NCBI GenBank assembly: GCA_937897785.1
Contig: CALCNB010000181.1
Location: 1-5,796 of the forward strand
Length of the DNA: 5,796 bases
Direction of reading: 5' to 3'
Source of the DNA: an uncultured Cellvibrionales bacterium
GTDB taxonomy: Bacteria; Pseudomonadota; Gammaproteobacteria; Pseudomonadales; UBA7434
Made by a program: the position numbers and the translations under genes. The notes beneath the pieces are model-generated. The model did not search any database and was not told the DNA's origin. It saw only the letters and a list, made by a program, of their open reading frames with translations. Positions 5,253 to 5,796 of the stretch are shown here, piece after piece (the first letter of the stretch is position 1; every line of letters starts with the position of its first letter).

Positions 5253-5796
5253 CTAAACAGCCAACTCACGTTTATTGGCCGGTAGATAATTACGTAGCAT
5301 CGAGTCGATGATTCGCGGGTTCTGGCCGGCTTGAATACCCATCAAAGCGTCAATAATCATATGCTTTATTCGGCCCTCCTCATTTTTACGTAAGGTCACT
5401 TTGTCAGCAATCGGCAAGGCAATCATATGCGCAATCATTGCGCCGTAAAGCGTTGTCAGTAATGCGATCGCCATGGCGGGCCCAATTGATGAGGGGTCGG
5501 ACATATTTGCCAGCATTGCTACTAAACCGATTAAGGTGCCGACCATACCCATAGCGGGAGCAGTGTCACCAATCTTTTGCCAAATCGCTGAGCCAATCTC
5601 ATGCCGTTTGGTGGTTTCATGCAAATCTTTAAGCAACAGGTTTCTTACAATGTCAGCATCGTGACCGTCAACCAAAAGTTCAATACCCTTGCGTAAAAAA
5701 GGATGGCTTAACTCTTTATTTTCCAGTGCCAGTAGGCCATTTTTACGCGCAACATCAGCCAACTCAACCACTTCATCTATCAATTCCACAGGATCG
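5253..5796 (-). CDS. pomA: Sodium-type flagellar stator protein PomA, C-terminal part (cut by window edge)
   Basis: PomA (MotA family) forms the ring around the PomB dimer and transmits torque to FliG. About 180 residues are visible. From memory the family is about 253 long, so some 73 N-terminal residues, including the first two membrane helices, lie beyond 5796. The reading frame is open to the edge (DPVELIDEVVELADVARKNG), and the GTG at 5787-5789 is internal, not a start. The cytoplasmic loop has ARKNGLLALENKE, carrying the conserved basic and acidic residues that contact FliG, then GIELLVDGHDAD. GDTAPAMGMVGTLIGLVAML (about 76-95) is the third membrane helix and GPAMAIALLTTLYGAMIAHMI the fourth. 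Threonines in GTLIG and ALLTTLYG sit where Vibrio PomA has residues tied to sodium passage. The tail GQNPRIIDSMLRNYLP is typical. pomB follows directly, so this is a pomAB operon. Confidence 0.95.
   Translation of the reverse strand, partial: DPVELIDEVVELADVARKNGLLALENKELSHPFLRKGIELLVDGHDADIVRNLLLKDLHETTKRHEIGSAIWQKIGDTAPAMGMVGTLIGLVAMLANMSDPSSIGPAMAIALLTTLYGAMIAHMIALPIADKVTLRKNEEGRIKHMIIDALMGIQAGQNPRIIDSMLRNYLPANKRELAV

Noticed and set aside
5253..5789. PomA starting at GTG 5789
   Set aside because: The frame stays open to the window edge with family-conserved residues (DP before the Val), and two membrane helices would be missing. The gene is truncated by the window, not short.

Overview
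This window looks like core chromosome from a marine gammaproteobacterium, possibly of the Oceanospirillales/Cellvibrionales type. That placement is an inference from three things: the flagellar stator is of the sodium-driven PomAB type, every recognisable protein is of gammaproteobacterial character, and the DNA is moderately AT-rich with good Shine-Dalgarno sites. I see no insertion sequence, phage gene, integrase, tRNA, rRNA or CRISPR array.

Layout, left to right. Positions 1-128 (minus) hold the N-terminus of argC (arginine biosynthesis), cut by the window edge. A 280-bp divergent intergenic region (129-408) carries a TATAAT box and a dyad on the argC side, and a promoter-like pair with an 18-bp dyad on the hemJ side. 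On the plus strand hemJ (protoporphyrinogen oxidase, 409-834) is followed 8 bp later by an unnamed gene (843-1763). Its protein has two tandem winged-helix-like repeats and a C-terminal domain resembling PD-(D/E)XK nucleases. On the minus strand smrA (Smr-domain protein, 2798-3382) and a D-2-hydroxyacid dehydrogenase gene (1810-2760) form a probable two-gene unit. A second divergent region (3383-3539) contains a 27-bp dyad. It is followed on the plus strand by a stand-alone class I glutamine amidotransferase (3540-4259). This gene converges on, and overlaps by 4 bp, the end of pomB (4256-5218, minus). pomB lies just downstream of pomA (5253-5796 and beyond, minus), whose N-terminal quarter lies outside the window.

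How the genes fit together. pomA and pomB form one operon for the torque-generating stator of the polar flagellum, and a short hairpin over the pomB ribosome binding site suggests translational coupling. The remaining genes are housekeeping or poorly characterised and show no shared pathway. I did not find a clear new multi-gene system. The item most worth pursuing is the helix-turn-helix/nuclease-like protein encoded downstream of hemJ. Several intergenic dyads are unexplained, and the start codon of smrA is best placed at an internal GTG.
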